Assembly (NCBI GenBank): GCA_964612505.1
Contig: CAZTEX010000001.1
Location: 124,001 to 188,000, forward strand
Reading direction: 5' to 3'
DNA: 64,000 nucleotides
Source of the DNA: JAAZZY01 sp964612505
Lineage (GTDB): Bacteria > Chlamydiota > Chlamydiia > Chlamydiales > JAAZZY01
Of this stretch, positions 33,478-42,288 are shown in pieces; the stretch's first letter is position 1; each line of letters starts with the position of its first letter. Made by a program: the position numbers and the translations under genes. The notes beneath the pieces were generated by a model that was not told the DNA's origin, did no database searches, and saw only the letters and a list, made by a program, of their open reading frames with translations.

Positions 33478-34119
33478 ATGAATTTACCTATTTCAGGCTC
33501 ATCTGTGCCATTTTCTGCAATCCAAGGAAATTGTCTAGCACTATCTCAAGAAAGCTTCAACGCTTGCGTCAGTCTCATGACAGATGCGCCTTCAACAACA
33601 ACTCAAGCCATTATGAACCTTTTTGGTGGGATAGAAGGCTTTTGTAAATTGCCAGAGCTACCATTTGAAGATTGCAAGTTGGGCCGCACAGAGTATTTAG
33701 ACCAATTTCGTTTTAAAGACTTATGCGCCCCTGTGATGAGAGGCGTTGATTGCTTTAAAAGACTTTATGTTATTTTTGGATTCGAGAAGTATGTTGCTGA
33801 TCCATCCACGCACAAAGAGATTGATTCTATGGGATCTTCAATTGCGACTCTTTTTCAACGCTATGATTATAAAGAGTCCTTTTGGGTTTTACTAGGTTCG
33901 CCAACAGAGAGTTTTTCGCGTCCAAACGTGATACGTGTCGACGAAAATCGCGAAGGATTGGGTTCGTTAGCAGCTCTAGAAAAACTTCTCAGGAAAGAGT
34001 CTGTCATCCAAGGGGAAGGAACTCATAACGTGGGCGATAAAAACTTTAATATTGAACTTCGTTTGGCACACAATTTTAATCAAATTAAGCCAATGTGCTC
34101 TAAGAGTGACGAACTATAG
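33478..34119 (+). CDS. Unknown 213-residue protein
   Basis: AAAGGATC precedes the ATG by 5 bases, so translation is well supported. No signal peptide or membrane segment. The N-terminus is Ser-rich and uncharged (MNLPISGSSVPFSAIQGN), compatible with a type III secretion signal. The rest mixes helices and strands with seven Cys. I recognise no family. A strong bidirectional terminator follows 27 bases later. Confidence 0.65.
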   Translation: MNLPISGSSVPFSAIQGNCLALSQESFNACVSLMTDAPSTTTQAIMNLFGGIEGFCKLPELPFEDCKLGRTEYLDQFRFKDLCAPVMRGVDCFKRLYVIFGFEKYVADPSTHKEIDSMGSSIATLFQRYDYKESFWVLLGSPTESFSRPNVIRVDENREGLGSLAALEKLLRKESVIQGEGTHNVGDKNFNIELRLAHNFNQIKPMCSKSDEL

Positions 34120-34146
34120 CGCTATTCTCAAATAAGCAGGTTCTAA

Positions 34147-34180
34147 TATAAAAAGGGGGTTTTAAAACCCCCTTTTTATA
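34147..34180. terminator. Bidirectional Rho-independent terminator
   Basis: A perfect palindrome with GGGGG/CCCCC core flanked by A- and T-runs (AAAAAGGGGGTTTTAAAACC...). It lies between the convergent genes at 33478 and 34262 and can stop transcripts from both sides. Confidence 0.92.
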
Positions 34181-34261
34181 TACTTGACGAAGTGCTTTAT
34201 TCTCTATCTTCCTTAAGCTAATCCCAAGCAATGAAATTTGCTCTAGTCAAAAGATCAAAAA

Positions 34262-35473
34262 CTAATTCTTTTTAACCCATGAATTTAAAATAGGCGCATT
34301 TCCATAAAGAATGCTATCCAAAGTATCTTTGTTCCCACCAATGATCAAACAGGTGTGATCTTTTCCATCCTTAGAGAAAAAGTTGGCCAAAGCATCCGCA
34401 AGGGTCTCATAGGGCTCAATGGGTAAAAAATCTTTTGTATTAGAACCTGTATCAGGGTGAGCAATGATCCAGTCTGGACGAATGGCATGATGAGCTTTAG
34501 GGTCTAAATAGGGGACCATAAAAGAACCATGAAAAAGCTTGTTTACCACTTTTTGGATTCTTGGAAAAAAATCAGGATTATAGTCATTATTCCCAGAAAA
34601 GTAATGATCGGCTGTGGCGCGAATGACGACAATGTTTTTTTGTGCAGCAATCAAGGGGTTATTCTCTAAATACTGAAGGAATCCATTTTCTGGATCTGCA
34701 TCTAAATGATAACATGAGGCGAGATAATGAACGATTTGCCCCCATGGAGGACTTAAGACGGCAGGAACTGCTTTCTTGATCGAAGGTAATCCTCTATTAA
34801 TAATAATCGTTGAAGGCAACACATCCTCTTTTAAATCTTTGATGGCCTCTAAAATCAAAGCACCAAGGGAAAAACAAACAAGAGTGTCTAGCTGGCAAGA
34901 TTGTTTTAAAGCTCTTATAAGGTCAATGGGTAAAGTGGCTATCTCTTCTAAGCTTCTAGGATTCCAAGGGACTAATTGATTATCTAGAAATTCATAGTTT
35001 TGATTAAAACTAAATAAAATGAAACGAAGCCCCCCTTGATTTTGTCCAAAATGATGGCTTTGCACAAATCGCAAAGTAACTTGAACAATGCGTTGTTCTG
35101 ATTTAATGGTTACAGGAACATCGATAATTTCAAACTGGTTTTTGATTTCCTCAAAATTTGAAAAGGTGGGGTCTACTCCTTCCTTTTGATTTTTGAGCAT
35201 TTCGGTAAAAGTCTTCAGGTAAACGAGTGTTGATTTTTCGAAAAAAAGGGGATCACTTTCTGAAATTGTATCTGTAAATTTGAACTTGTTCACAAGCTCC
35301 ATTGCAGGTAAATAAAATTTATTTCTGAGCAAAAAACCGAGATTTCCAGAACCCGCCCAAGAAAAATAGCCGCCCTCTGTAAAATCTTTTAACTTTTTTT
35401 GATTTAAGCTTTCAAAGTGCAAGCTGCTGGGAATAGATGATAAATTAGCGGGATTTATATGAACTGAAGCCAT
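34262..35473 (-). CDS. Alpha/beta-hydrolase-like protein, possible lipase
   Basis: A 403-residue protein behind an AAGGAG ribosome site. The middle contains LDTLVCFSLGALILEAI, a strand-nucleophile-helix turn of the form (C)FSLGA, close to the GxSxG elbow with Cys in the first position. Later come IVVIRATADHYFSG (possible acid) and AHHAIRPDWIIAHPD (possible His). This order suits a serine hydrolase, perhaps a lipase or esterase. No signal peptide. The N-terminal 150 residues are unrecognised. The catalytic assignment is inference. It is in an accessory region with effector-like genes. Confidence 0.6.
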   Translation of the reverse strand: MASVHINPANLSSIPSSLHFESLNQKKLKDFTEGGYFSWAGSGNLGFLLRNKFYLPAMELVNKFKFTDTISESDPLFFEKSTLVYLKTFTEMLKNQKEGVDPTFSNFEEIKNQFEIIDVPVTIKSEQRIVQVTLRFVQSHHFGQNQGGLRFILFSFNQNYEFLDNQLVPWNPRSLEEIATLPIDLIRALKQSCQLDTLVCFSLGALILEAIKDLKEDVLPSTIIINRGLPSIKKAVPAVLSPPWGQIVHYLASCYHLDADPENGFLQYLENNPLIAAQKNIVVIRATADHYFSGNNDYNPDFFPRIQKVVNKLFHGSFMVPYLDPKAHHAIRPDWIIAHPDTGSNTKDFLPIEPYETLADALANFFSKDGKDHTCLIIGGNKDTLDSILYGNAPILNSWVKKN

Positions 35474-35563
35474 AGTTACTCCTTTTTCTATCTATCGAAA
35501 AAAATTATTCTTATTAACTTTAATAAAAAACTATTAGCTGTTTCTCATAGTACTACTTGTGTT

Positions 35564-35591
35564 AAAAAAATCGCCACTCAGAAGTAGCGAT
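35564..35591 (-). terminator. Rho-independent terminator of the gene at 35622
   Basis: On the minus strand a 9-base stem (ATCGCTACT with AGTGGCGAT, one G-T pair) and a 4-base loop are followed by seven T. It lies about 30 bases past the stop at 35622. Confidence 0.8.
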
Positions 35592-35621
35592 CTTAAAATG
35601 GTTGCATGTTTTACAAAGGAA

Positions 35622-36008
35622 CTAAACCACCGTATTATTTGATGTCTTAATGTATTTAAATAATAAATCATCAGAACTTTTAACCCTATTTAGATTAATA
35701 GCTTGATTCTGATCTAACGCGCCATTTTTAAATAGTTTCCATGCGGTTCCGGTAGTATTAGTCGGGTGCCCCGGATGACAATCTTGAGGTATTGGATCGC
35801 CGTGATAATGAAAAACTTGAGATACGTAATTTCCAAAATTCTCTAAATACCCTATCGCAAATGCGAGCAAGGTTGACCGAGCACAATGACAGGCGCCAAT
35901 CATATCAAGAACGGTCGCATTAACTGCGGAACTAGAAACCGAACCACAGCTCATGATTCCTTGTCCAAAAGAGGTGAGATCTGCTCTCACTGTAGCTGTT
36001 GTAGTCAT
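35622..36008 (-). CDS. Small Cys/His-rich protein, unknown
   Basis: A 128-residue protein with TTAGGAG 5 bases before the ATG. The N-terminus is Thr/Ser-rich (MTTTATVRADLTS). A central helix contains Cys and His (MIGACHCARSTLLAFA), followed by YHGDPIPQDCHPGHP. Four Cys and five His within about 75 residues could bind metal or be a catalytic set, but no motif matches a known fold. It is divergent from the gene at 36247. Confidence 0.6.
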   Translation of the reverse strand: MTTTATVRADLTSFGQGIMSCGSVSSSAVNATVLDMIGACHCARSTLLAFAIGYLENFGNYVSQVFHYHGDPIPQDCHPGHPTNTTGTAWKLFKNGALDQNQAINLNRVKSSDDLLFKYIKTSNNTVV

Positions 36009-36246
36009 AAAAACTCCTAACTTAAATGGATTAACTGATTAAACATAAAATTTTAATAAATTTCGTGTTTATGCAAAAGCATATTCCCTTAAAGATAGCA
36101 AGAGGGGATTGTAATTTGAATATACAAATTGTAACTTAAATAAAAAAATCCCATTTGCAAAGATTCAGTATTTTCAAGCATCCTTTCTCCTTGTAAGTAT
36201 AACTGGCTTAACATAATTAAAAACTTTTAATCAAATGAGGCTTAAA

Positions 36247-36588
36247 ATGGGCGCTTTAGGACGGCCGTTAATTGGAGCAGATCCTGGTTTTGGATTACTC
36301 GTCGCAGGATTTGTAAATTTTGCTATGACTGTATGGCGTGACCGGCGCGTATTTGTAGATCGCTTAGGCAATCAATTTGACGCAATTCCTCAAGCTGCAA
36401 GTGCTGGAGCTAAAGAAATTTCTCTACGCGTCCTTGGAGCCTTTTTATCAACCGATTTCACAGAAGAATTTAATCATCAAAGAAATCAAGACGGAGCTCA
36501 GGCATGTAGAGCTCAATGCTTACAATTGCATGGCCATTTGAGAAGGTTAATTTGTGCAGCTTACTGCCACCACCTGGCTACGGATTAA
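36247..36588 (+). CDS. Small Cys/His-rich protein, unknown
   Basis: I place the start at the ATG at 36247 because TGAGG ends 6 bases upstream; an ATG at 36235 would put that site inside the gene. The 113-residue protein has a hydrophobic Gly-rich start (GALGRPLIGADPGFGLLVAG) and a C-terminal half rich in Cys, His and Gln (QACRAQCLQLHGHLRRLICAAY), probably helical. No family recognised. It is divergent from the other Cys/His-rich gene at 36008 across 238 bases. Confidence 0.55.
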   Translation: MGALGRPLIGADPGFGLLVAGFVNFAMTVWRDRRVFVDRLGNQFDAIPQAASAGAKEISLRVLGAFLSTDFTEEFNHQRNQDGAQACRAQCLQLHGHLRRLICAAYCHHLATD

Positions 36589-36685
36589 ATAAAGATTGCG
36601 TCAACATTTCCGTGCAAAGCTTTAAAAGCCTTTGTTTTAAAAACACAACAAGTTAACGATTTTACATAAAGCAAAACCAACAAAT

Positions 36686-36722
36686 TATCCAGTATGTCTG
36701 CTAAACATAGACATACTGGATA
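36686..36722. repeat. Inverted repeat with 14-base perfect arms
   Basis: TATCCAGTATGTCT (36686-36699) and AGACATACTGGATA (36709-36722) flank a 9-base loop. There is no following T-run on either strand. It lies about 100 bases past the gene at 36247 and before the protease remnant, so it could be a weak terminator or a trace of a mobile insertion. Confidence 0.7.
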
Positions 36723-36797
36723 GTTGCACGCTATACAAATCAGAAGATCAAAGAATCATTAGATCGAGATCATTTTTTTTTAAATGGGGGCTTTTGA

Positions 36798-37157
36798 GTC
36801 GCAGACCTATACAGGACGGGAAAGAATCTATTAAAAGAAATTGATGAGATTCTGTTTTTCAAAAAAACAACTAATGTTGAATTTAATACATGGGATGAAG
36901 CTAAAAAAGCTTTTAAATCTCAAGAGATTACTGGCGATAAATTCATGATCAATCTTATCCCAAGAGACGGAGATCGATACGGCCATTCACTTGTGCTTGA
37001 TTTAGTAAGTAATCGATTTTATGATCAAAACAGCGGATTTTATGAATACGCATCCAGAACCGAATTGTTAGAAGCCTTTTTCAATAGGATTGAAACTGTC
37101 TATCCTAATCTGACGGCCGGAATGATTGAACTAGTTGCGTTCAATCAAACCATATAA
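36798..37157 (+). pseudogene. C-terminal remnant of a cysteine protease-like effector
   Basis: The frame is open from 36798 to the stop at 37157, but the first ATG is at 36945 and no ribosome site precedes it. The visible piece contains LIPRDGDRYGHSLVLDL and NRFYDQNSGFYEYA then LLEAFFNRI, which has the form of the His and Asp region of YopT/C58-like papain-fold proteases ('GH-x-x-x ... DxN-x-G-x-(Y/F)'). The Cys-containing N-terminal part is absent. I read it as a 5'-truncated gene, related in design to the intact protein at 23606. Confidence 0.55.
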
Positions 37158-37227
37158 TCTATTTATATACTCTCAACAAACGTCTGATAATATATGTTAT
37201 GTTTCACTTACCAACAATTACTGCAGC

Positions 37228-38139
37228 CTAAACCTCAGGCAAAAAAAATGGCGGGCTGGGCAATCTTTGCTGTGCGCTGGCAGCTTTATGGCTATTAATC
37301 GTAGCCCTTTGCTTTTGATGTAAAAATTCTGTAGGATCATCAGGTTCGCAGCTTATTGCGGTTAGTTTTTCAATCTGAGCTTCCAATTTAGACCAGTTTG
37401 AGGGAACTCCTTGACCTATAGCGTCAGCCTCATCTTCTTCATCGCCATTCTCGCTCATTTGCTTCAGAATCCATCTTGCCTGACTAATTGCTTGCACAGC
37501 ATCTTGCTTCAGCTTTTGATCTTCTATTTTTTGACGTCTCGCCATTATTTTGGCATTGACAGGCTTAGAAAATTCTTCCGTCAGCGTTGGATCCTTGCAT
37601 TTTTTTCTGAAAATAAGCAAATCCCTCTCGTCTGAAAGCTCGGGAATGAGATAGCTTAAATGAAGGCAATCTACCTCAATAATGCGAAGTAATCTAATAA
37701 CTTTATCTTTATGTTGATTTTGATCTTTACTTTGATTTCGTTTTTTCTCTTTAATTCCCAACCGATTAAGAAGATATTTGGAATCAGAAAGCGCTTTTTC
37801 TAACTTTTCAATTCTACCCTTGGTTTTTGCTATCGCATCGCGTAACTCTTGAATTCTTATATCCAAAGAACTCAACTTTTCTTGGTATGTGGGCTTTCTT
37901 GGAACTTGTTTTCTCTCTTCAGCGGCTTGAATCTCTGAGGGCTGAAGTCTTACTCTAACTGGGTTCAATTTTTGAACTTTTGCAGGAGGCTCTTCTGGCG
38001 CCAAGACCCCTTGGGAGGCTTGCCTGACTTGCCTATCAGCTGGACTAGGTCTTTGCCCACTGGATAAAAGAATTGATGCTTGTGGCGCTCCTCCTTGTGG
38101 GAGTAAGCCAGAGCCGAATGAAGGTATTAAAGAGGCCAT
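37228..38139 (-). CDS. Unknown coiled-coil protein with disordered N-terminus
   Basis: A 303-residue protein. The first 90 residues are Ser/Gln/Pro-rich and look disordered; residues 90-140 form a heptad-like coiled coil (KLSSLDIRIQELRDAIAKT, then RIEKLEKALSD), and the rest is charged and helical. No signal peptide or membrane segment. The composition resembles the two long paralogs at 39538 and 42400, so it may belong to the same class of secreted or structural coiled-coil proteins. Its start has no strong ribosome site. Function unknown. Confidence 0.6.
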   Translation of the reverse strand: MASLIPSFGSGLLPQGGAPQASILLSSGQRPSPADRQVRQASQGVLAPEEPPAKVQKLNPVRVRLQPSEIQAAEERKQVPRKPTYQEKLSSLDIRIQELRDAIAKTKGRIEKLEKALSDSKYLLNRLGIKEKKRNQSKDQNQHKDKVIRLLRIIEVDCLHLSYLIPELSDERDLLIFRKKCKDPTLTEEFSKPVNAKIMARRQKIEDQKLKQDAVQAISQARWILKQMSENGDEEDEADAIGQGVPSNWSKLEAQIEKLTAISCEPDDPTEFLHQKQRATINSHKAASAQQRLPSPPFFLPEV

Positions 38140-38252
38140 GAAACGAACTTATTTTAAAATGTATCCATTTTAATTATACCACTTTAGGCATTCATTGTCA
38201 ATGTTTCCAATGAACGCCAGCCTCGCTAGCCCTACCTCTGCCCCCAGCTAAA

Positions 38253-38713
38253 TCAATTGTTTTCGCTGGTTAGATTAAAAGACTGGCACGCTTGCGTTGG
38301 GTCTAATAGCAAAACTGTGGCTTGATCTTCGGCCCATTTTCCTGCAATGCTAGGCATTACCCGAATCGAAGGCTCCCCATCGCCAGTAAAGTGTAACCTT
38401 ATAGTTGCGCTGCTAACTCGATTGGCAAAGAACCAGACTGTCTTAGGATCTTGAATTTCTTCTTTCCTAAATGCAATGGTAACTGTTCTATAGTAAGCAC
38501 CTCTTGTTGCTGCAGTAGTCGAGGCAAACAAGACTCCATCACCCACAGCGGTCACTTGATAGCGGCCATCCAGCCCGCCTGCATCTTGCTCCTTTAAGAC
38601 TTCGTTATTTATAGTGAAAATTGGGTTGGTTCTCGAGGAAGCGCACCAAAGCCTAGATCTAGTACGTCACGGCTAGAAAAGTCTATGCTTTGTAAATCTT
38701 GCTGCATTGTCAT
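38253..38713 (-). pseudogene. Small beta-rich protein, frameshifted near codon 30
   Basis: A strong AAAGGAG site lies 6 bases before the ATG at 38713, which reads 34 codons (ending GFGALPREPTQFSL) to a TAA at 38609-38611. The remainder continues in the -1 frame from about 38630 (NPIFTINNEVLKEQ... GRYQVTAVGDG) to the stop at 38253. GRYQVTAVG and IRLHFTGDG resemble GTYQLTALG and VTLIFTGDG in the frameshifted gene at 19437, so the two are probably related. Both frameshifts are in the -1 direction. Either a broken gene or one decoded by slippage; function unknown. Confidence 0.6.
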
Positions 38714-39014
38714 ATTGAACTCCTTTACTTGTATTTTGAGATGTATTTCCTTGCCCTAAGGCGCCCTTGGCACTCAAAAATAGTCTTTTTTTATCGTTGG
38801 AAACTTTGTATCTCTTTAAAAAACCTTAATAGAAATTTAATCTATTTTTCAGTTTTCTTTCCACCCTATTTCAAAAAAACCAAACAGATTTAATATAGAA
38901 AAAATTTAATTCCTCTTGAGCTTTACACCGTTAAAAAGAAACCTTGCAAACCTTCCGGTTTAAGAGCATCCTAATAGTTGTCTTTCCAAAACGAATAAAT
39001 AAGTGAGGTTTATT
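38714..39014. other. Gap of about 300 bases with divergent promoters
   Basis: The stretch separates the frameshifted gene at 38713 and the lysine-rich gene at 39015. It is AT-rich with several T-runs. I see no RNA gene, hairpin terminator or supported coding frame in it. Confidence 0.5.
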
Positions 39015-39329
39015 ATGAAAGCTAACTTCAAGAAAGCCATATGTTTCTTTATCACATTATTTATATGTGTGAGCGCTGGACAACTGTTGACCGCAAATCA
39101 AACTGCTGGTGAAAAGATCGATCAGTCGATCGCCAAGACAGAACAAGCGGTTAAAAGAGCCGAAGACAGAGCTCAGCAAATAGCGAAGGAAGAAAAAAAA
39201 GAGATCCGAGAAGCTGCAAAAAAAGCTAGAAAAAAAGCTGATGCAGCTAAAAAGAAAGCTAAGAAAAAAATACATAATGCCAAAGAGGCTGCTAAAGAAA
39301 AAGTCCACAAAGGTGTCGATAAACTTTAG
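39015..39329 (+). CDS. Exported lysine/alanine-rich helical protein
   Basis: I start at the ATG at 39015, which follows GAGG by 6 bases; an upstream GTG at 39003 lies in that site. The 104-residue protein begins with a signal peptide (MKANFKKAICFFITLFICVS), then a mature part of about 80 residues in one long Lys/Ala/Glu helix (KKARKKADAAKKKAKKKIHN). The basic repeats recall chlamydial histone-like proteins, but the signal peptide points to the envelope or outside. It might bind nucleic acid, LPS or membranes. Function unknown. Confidence 0.7.
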   Translation: MKANFKKAICFFITLFICVSAGQLLTANQTAGEKIDQSIAKTEQAVKRAEDRAQQIAKEEKKEIREAAKKARKKADAAKKKAKKKIHNAKEAAKEKVHKGVDKL

Positions 39330-39355
39330 CAAGATGCCAATCTTAGCTGGTCGAT

Positions 39356-39380
39356 GGTGGGCAATGCAATATTGCCCACC
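39356..39380. repeat. Hairpin with 10-base perfect stem
   Basis: GGTGGGCAAT (39356-39365) and ATTGCCCACC (39371-39380) form a perfect GC-rich stem with a 5-base loop, 27 bases after the lysine-rich gene. There is no T-run, so it is at most a Rho-assisted terminator or an mRNA-stabilising hairpin. Confidence 0.6.
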
Positions 39381-39537
39381 TCTAGTGACCCAACAGCTCC
39401 CCTACTCCACTTTACAAAGTCATCGGCCGATAGGCATCTTCACCACGAAGACATGCTGGCGGTGAAACAAATTATAACGTAATAGGCAAGTTGAAACCCT
39501 CTCTGATTTAGCTCAAATCCTGGGCGCAAACTTTGTG

Positions 39538-42288
39538 TTATTTGTCCCCGTGGCTATCTAAAAATTCTTGAATATCCTCAGGATATGAATTATCGACATT
39601 GTCAGGGGCGTTAATTATAAAATCTTGCTTTATTTTTTTAAAAATCAACTTATTACACAATTTCGCTGCTCTAAGAATATTTCTCAATGTGTCTTCAGAG
39701 GGTTTTAATTTCCGAATAAGCTGATTTATGGAATAAAGCAACCTTATAGATCCGAGATAATTTCCCTCGGGGATCTTGATAGTTTTAAATAGTTGAATCA
39801 ACATGAATGCTTTAATTCTTTCAGTTAAAATCTCAGGGTGATCTGCCAATTTATTAACTAAAGTTGATAAAAGAATCAAACCGTTGGTCTCATTAACGAT
39901 CTTTTTGATTGCTTGAGCAAGCAAATCTTCAGTTAAAACTTGCCCTAAAAATTCAAAGATCAATTTAGAAATGGGGCTATCTAAACCAAAAACTTTGATT
40001 GAAAGAACTGTAAGTTGCACTATTTCTTCCGGCGTGAGTAGAGAATTATTGACTGACCACTTTTCAAAATAATCTAGACCAAGGCTTACTATCACAGCTT
40101 TTAACAGACTAGCATTAGATTCTTGTAAACATTTTTTCAGTAGCAAACTAAAAAGAGCCGGCGACATTTCTTCTTCTAAAACCGCTAAAACAAGACCTGC
40201 CATTCCTATAGTAGGATCTTGAAAAGATAGCACGTAAAGATCTATCAGTTGCTCTGGACTCAAGTTTCCTGATGTCAAGTAGCTTGATAGCGCTGGAACA
40301 TTTTCAGAGAAAACAGCCTCGTAAGCAAGCAGTAACGGATTGCTTTCTTGCCCTTCTAGAATAGAAGAAGAGGCTTGTTGATTTATAGTTAAAACCGGCG
40401 CCGCTTCTGCCTCTTCACTTTCGGGTTTTTCCATCTTTTCTATAAGTTCATTTTGGTCTTTTAAACTTTGGTTAAAAGCCGTTATAAGATCTCTTAACTT
40501 TGCTGCCACGGCTGCATAGTTGTTGATCTCTTTAAGAAGTTGTTTCATTTCAAGCTTAATGCTGGTTGCTTTATCTCGTTGTTGCTTTTGCAATCTTTGT
40601 AAGCTTTGGTTTACCAGAAGCTTGCCACTGTTTATCGTCTCTTCAATTGCAGCTATCTGGGCGTTCAGAACCATACACTGTTCTGTAAGAATATTTAATT
40701 GGACTGCTAGTGATTCTGAGTTGGCCTGCAAACCTTCCATCTGCTCGACTAATTGATCCATTTGTCTTTCTAGATACTGGCTTTGCGCTTCCATCTCCCT
40801 TTTTTTTACTTTTAAAGTTGCAAGCAAGTTTCTCATATTTTCAATCATCTGCGCATTAAGACTAGATTGCTGCTCATTTGCAAATTTGATCAAGTAGTTA
40901 ATAGAATCAACTATTATAGAAACCTCAAAAAATCTTTGTTCTTGCTCTGCAGTTGTAGAACTTTGAGATTTGCTTGTCTGAGTAGTTTGATTGCTTATTT
41001 GTGTTTGAACATTTCTGAGTTCTTCTTCAAGATCCCTCAATTCCATTTGAAGCATTCGGATGGTTGTAAAGGGCTTTCTGCTGGCAGAGCTGTGTTGAAT
41101 ATGTTTTTTTAATGCCTTTATTTTCTTTTTTAAAGAGCTTTCCGTTTCAGACAGCTGATCAAGAGTTGGCTGATCAGCAGGCTTGGGTTGAGTTATTTGA
41201 GTCTGAGCGCCTCCCGATGTTTTTGAAGCCGAACCTTGAGAGATGTCCTCTCCTTGGTATGGAAGTGAAGAAACTGTTCCACCAGTTGGCTTCCACCAAT
41301 CAAACTGGTCAGCAGTAGGCTGCCCCAAAGCGCTCGGCAAGGGAACAGCCGGAACGTCTGCTAATAAGGCTACCCCGCTTTGTGTGGTCGTTGTTTGAGA
41401 TTGAGCTTGTGAAGATGTGCTGGGCTTATTTGTTGCTCCATCGACTTGACCGCCAGAGGGAGCTCGAGATGACGGATCTCCTCCTGGTTGAAAAGTATAC
41501 CCTTGGAGTAAAGCCTGTTTGTTTTTTAATTCTTGTTCTAGTTTTGCTTTTTTAGCCCTTATTTCATCTCTTTGTTTTCTAAGAGCAACTGCCTCAATTA
41601 GGCTTTTCTTGAAATCTTCTATGCTAGTGGTTGTGTCTTCATCTAGAGCTAATTTATTAGCAATTACGCTAAGATCCTCTTGCATCTTTTTCAATTCGTC
41701 TTGAAGACGCCGCACATCTGCCTCCAAGCTTTGAATATCTAAATTCGAATTACTTGAAGAAGAGCCAGCCGGAGGGCCAAACGCGTCGCGACTAGAAGCC
41801 GGGAGCTCATCAAGAAATTCTTTCAGCACGATTTCGCAACCTGTTAATTCCGTCTGAAGGTCATCTCTGCTAGCTGCATCAAGCGAACTGTCTTTCAACT
41901 TATTGTTTATTTCGTCAATTAGCTGAAACAAAATTGCTAATTGATCCTCATAGGCACCCGCAGAATCTCTGCCGCTCGCTGGTTTCTCTTTTTTACTTTC
42001 GGGCTTATCAACCTTATCTTCTTTACCTTTCTTTTCATTCGGCTTTTTAGGGTCTCCATCTTCATCTTGACTAAGCATATAGACAAAAAGATTCCTAGAG
42101 CAAGCAGCAACTTGCAGGGCTGTTTTATCAACAAAATTCTCTATTTCTCTTTTCCAATCTTTGACTGAAGAAATTAGATATGAACTAAAAGGGCCTATTA
42201 TTTCAGAATCTACAGGTAGTAAATCAATTGGATATGCTGCATTTAAAAAATTCTCAACATGAGGAGAAAGGTTTATAACTAAGCTCAT
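39538..42288 (-). CDS. Long coiled-coil protein, paralog of the gene at 42400
   Basis: 916 residues. The first 22 residues (MSLVINLSPHVENFL) match the paralog upstream. Roughly 60-110 is Lys/Glu-rich, 110-275 is coiled coil, 280-385 is a Pro/Ser/Thr/Gln linker (including FDWWKPTGG), 390-650 is a second long coiled coil, and 660-916 is helical with units like 'ENVPALSSYLTSGNLSPEQL' that recall alpha-solenoid repeats. No signal peptide or membrane segment. GGAG lies 8 bases before the ATG. Shape and location suggest a structural or secreted host-interaction protein; I do not recognise a named family. Confidence 0.75.
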   Translation of the reverse strand: MSLVINLSPHVENFLNAAYPIDLLPVDSEIIGPFSSYLISSVKDWKREIENFVDKTALQVAACSRNLFVYMLSQDEDGDPKKPNEKKGKEDKVDKPESKKEKPASGRDSAGAYEDQLAILFQLIDEINNKLKDSSLDAASRDDLQTELTGCEIVLKEFLDELPASSRDAFGPPAGSSSSNSNLDIQSLEADVRRLQDELKKMQEDLSVIANKLALDEDTTTSIEDFKKSLIEAVALRKQRDEIRAKKAKLEQELKNKQALLQGYTFQPGGDPSSRAPSGGQVDGATNKPSTSSQAQSQTTTTQSGVALLADVPAVPLPSALGQPTADQFDWWKPTGGTVSSLPYQGEDISQGSASKTSGGAQTQITQPKPADQPTLDQLSETESSLKKKIKALKKHIQHSSASRKPFTTIRMLQMELRDLEEELRNVQTQISNQTTQTSKSQSSTTAEQEQRFFEVSIIVDSINYLIKFANEQQSSLNAQMIENMRNLLATLKVKKREMEAQSQYLERQMDQLVEQMEGLQANSESLAVQLNILTEQCMVLNAQIAAIEETINSGKLLVNQSLQRLQKQQRDKATSIKLEMKQLLKEINNYAAVAAKLRDLITAFNQSLKDQNELIEKMEKPESEEAEAAPVLTINQQASSSILEGQESNPLLLAYEAVFSENVPALSSYLTSGNLSPEQLIDLYVLSFQDPTIGMAGLVLAVLEEEMSPALFSLLLKKCLQESNASLLKAVIVSLGLDYFEKWSVNNSLLTPEEIVQLTVLSIKVFGLDSPISKLIFEFLGQVLTEDLLAQAIKKIVNETNGLILLSTLVNKLADHPEILTERIKAFMLIQLFKTIKIPEGNYLGSIRLLYSINQLIRKLKPSEDTLRNILRAAKLCNKLIFKKIKQDFIINAPDNVDNSYPEDIQEFLDSHGDK

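Noticed and set aside
37135..37323. Short plus-strand frame after the protease remnant
   Set aside because: It overlaps the coiled-coil gene at 37228 on the other strand and has no translation signal.
39057..39332. Antisense frame rich in Phe and Ser opposite the lysine-rich gene
   Set aside because: It is the complement of Lys codons and has no ribosome site; the plus-strand gene with GAGG and a signal peptide explains the stretch.
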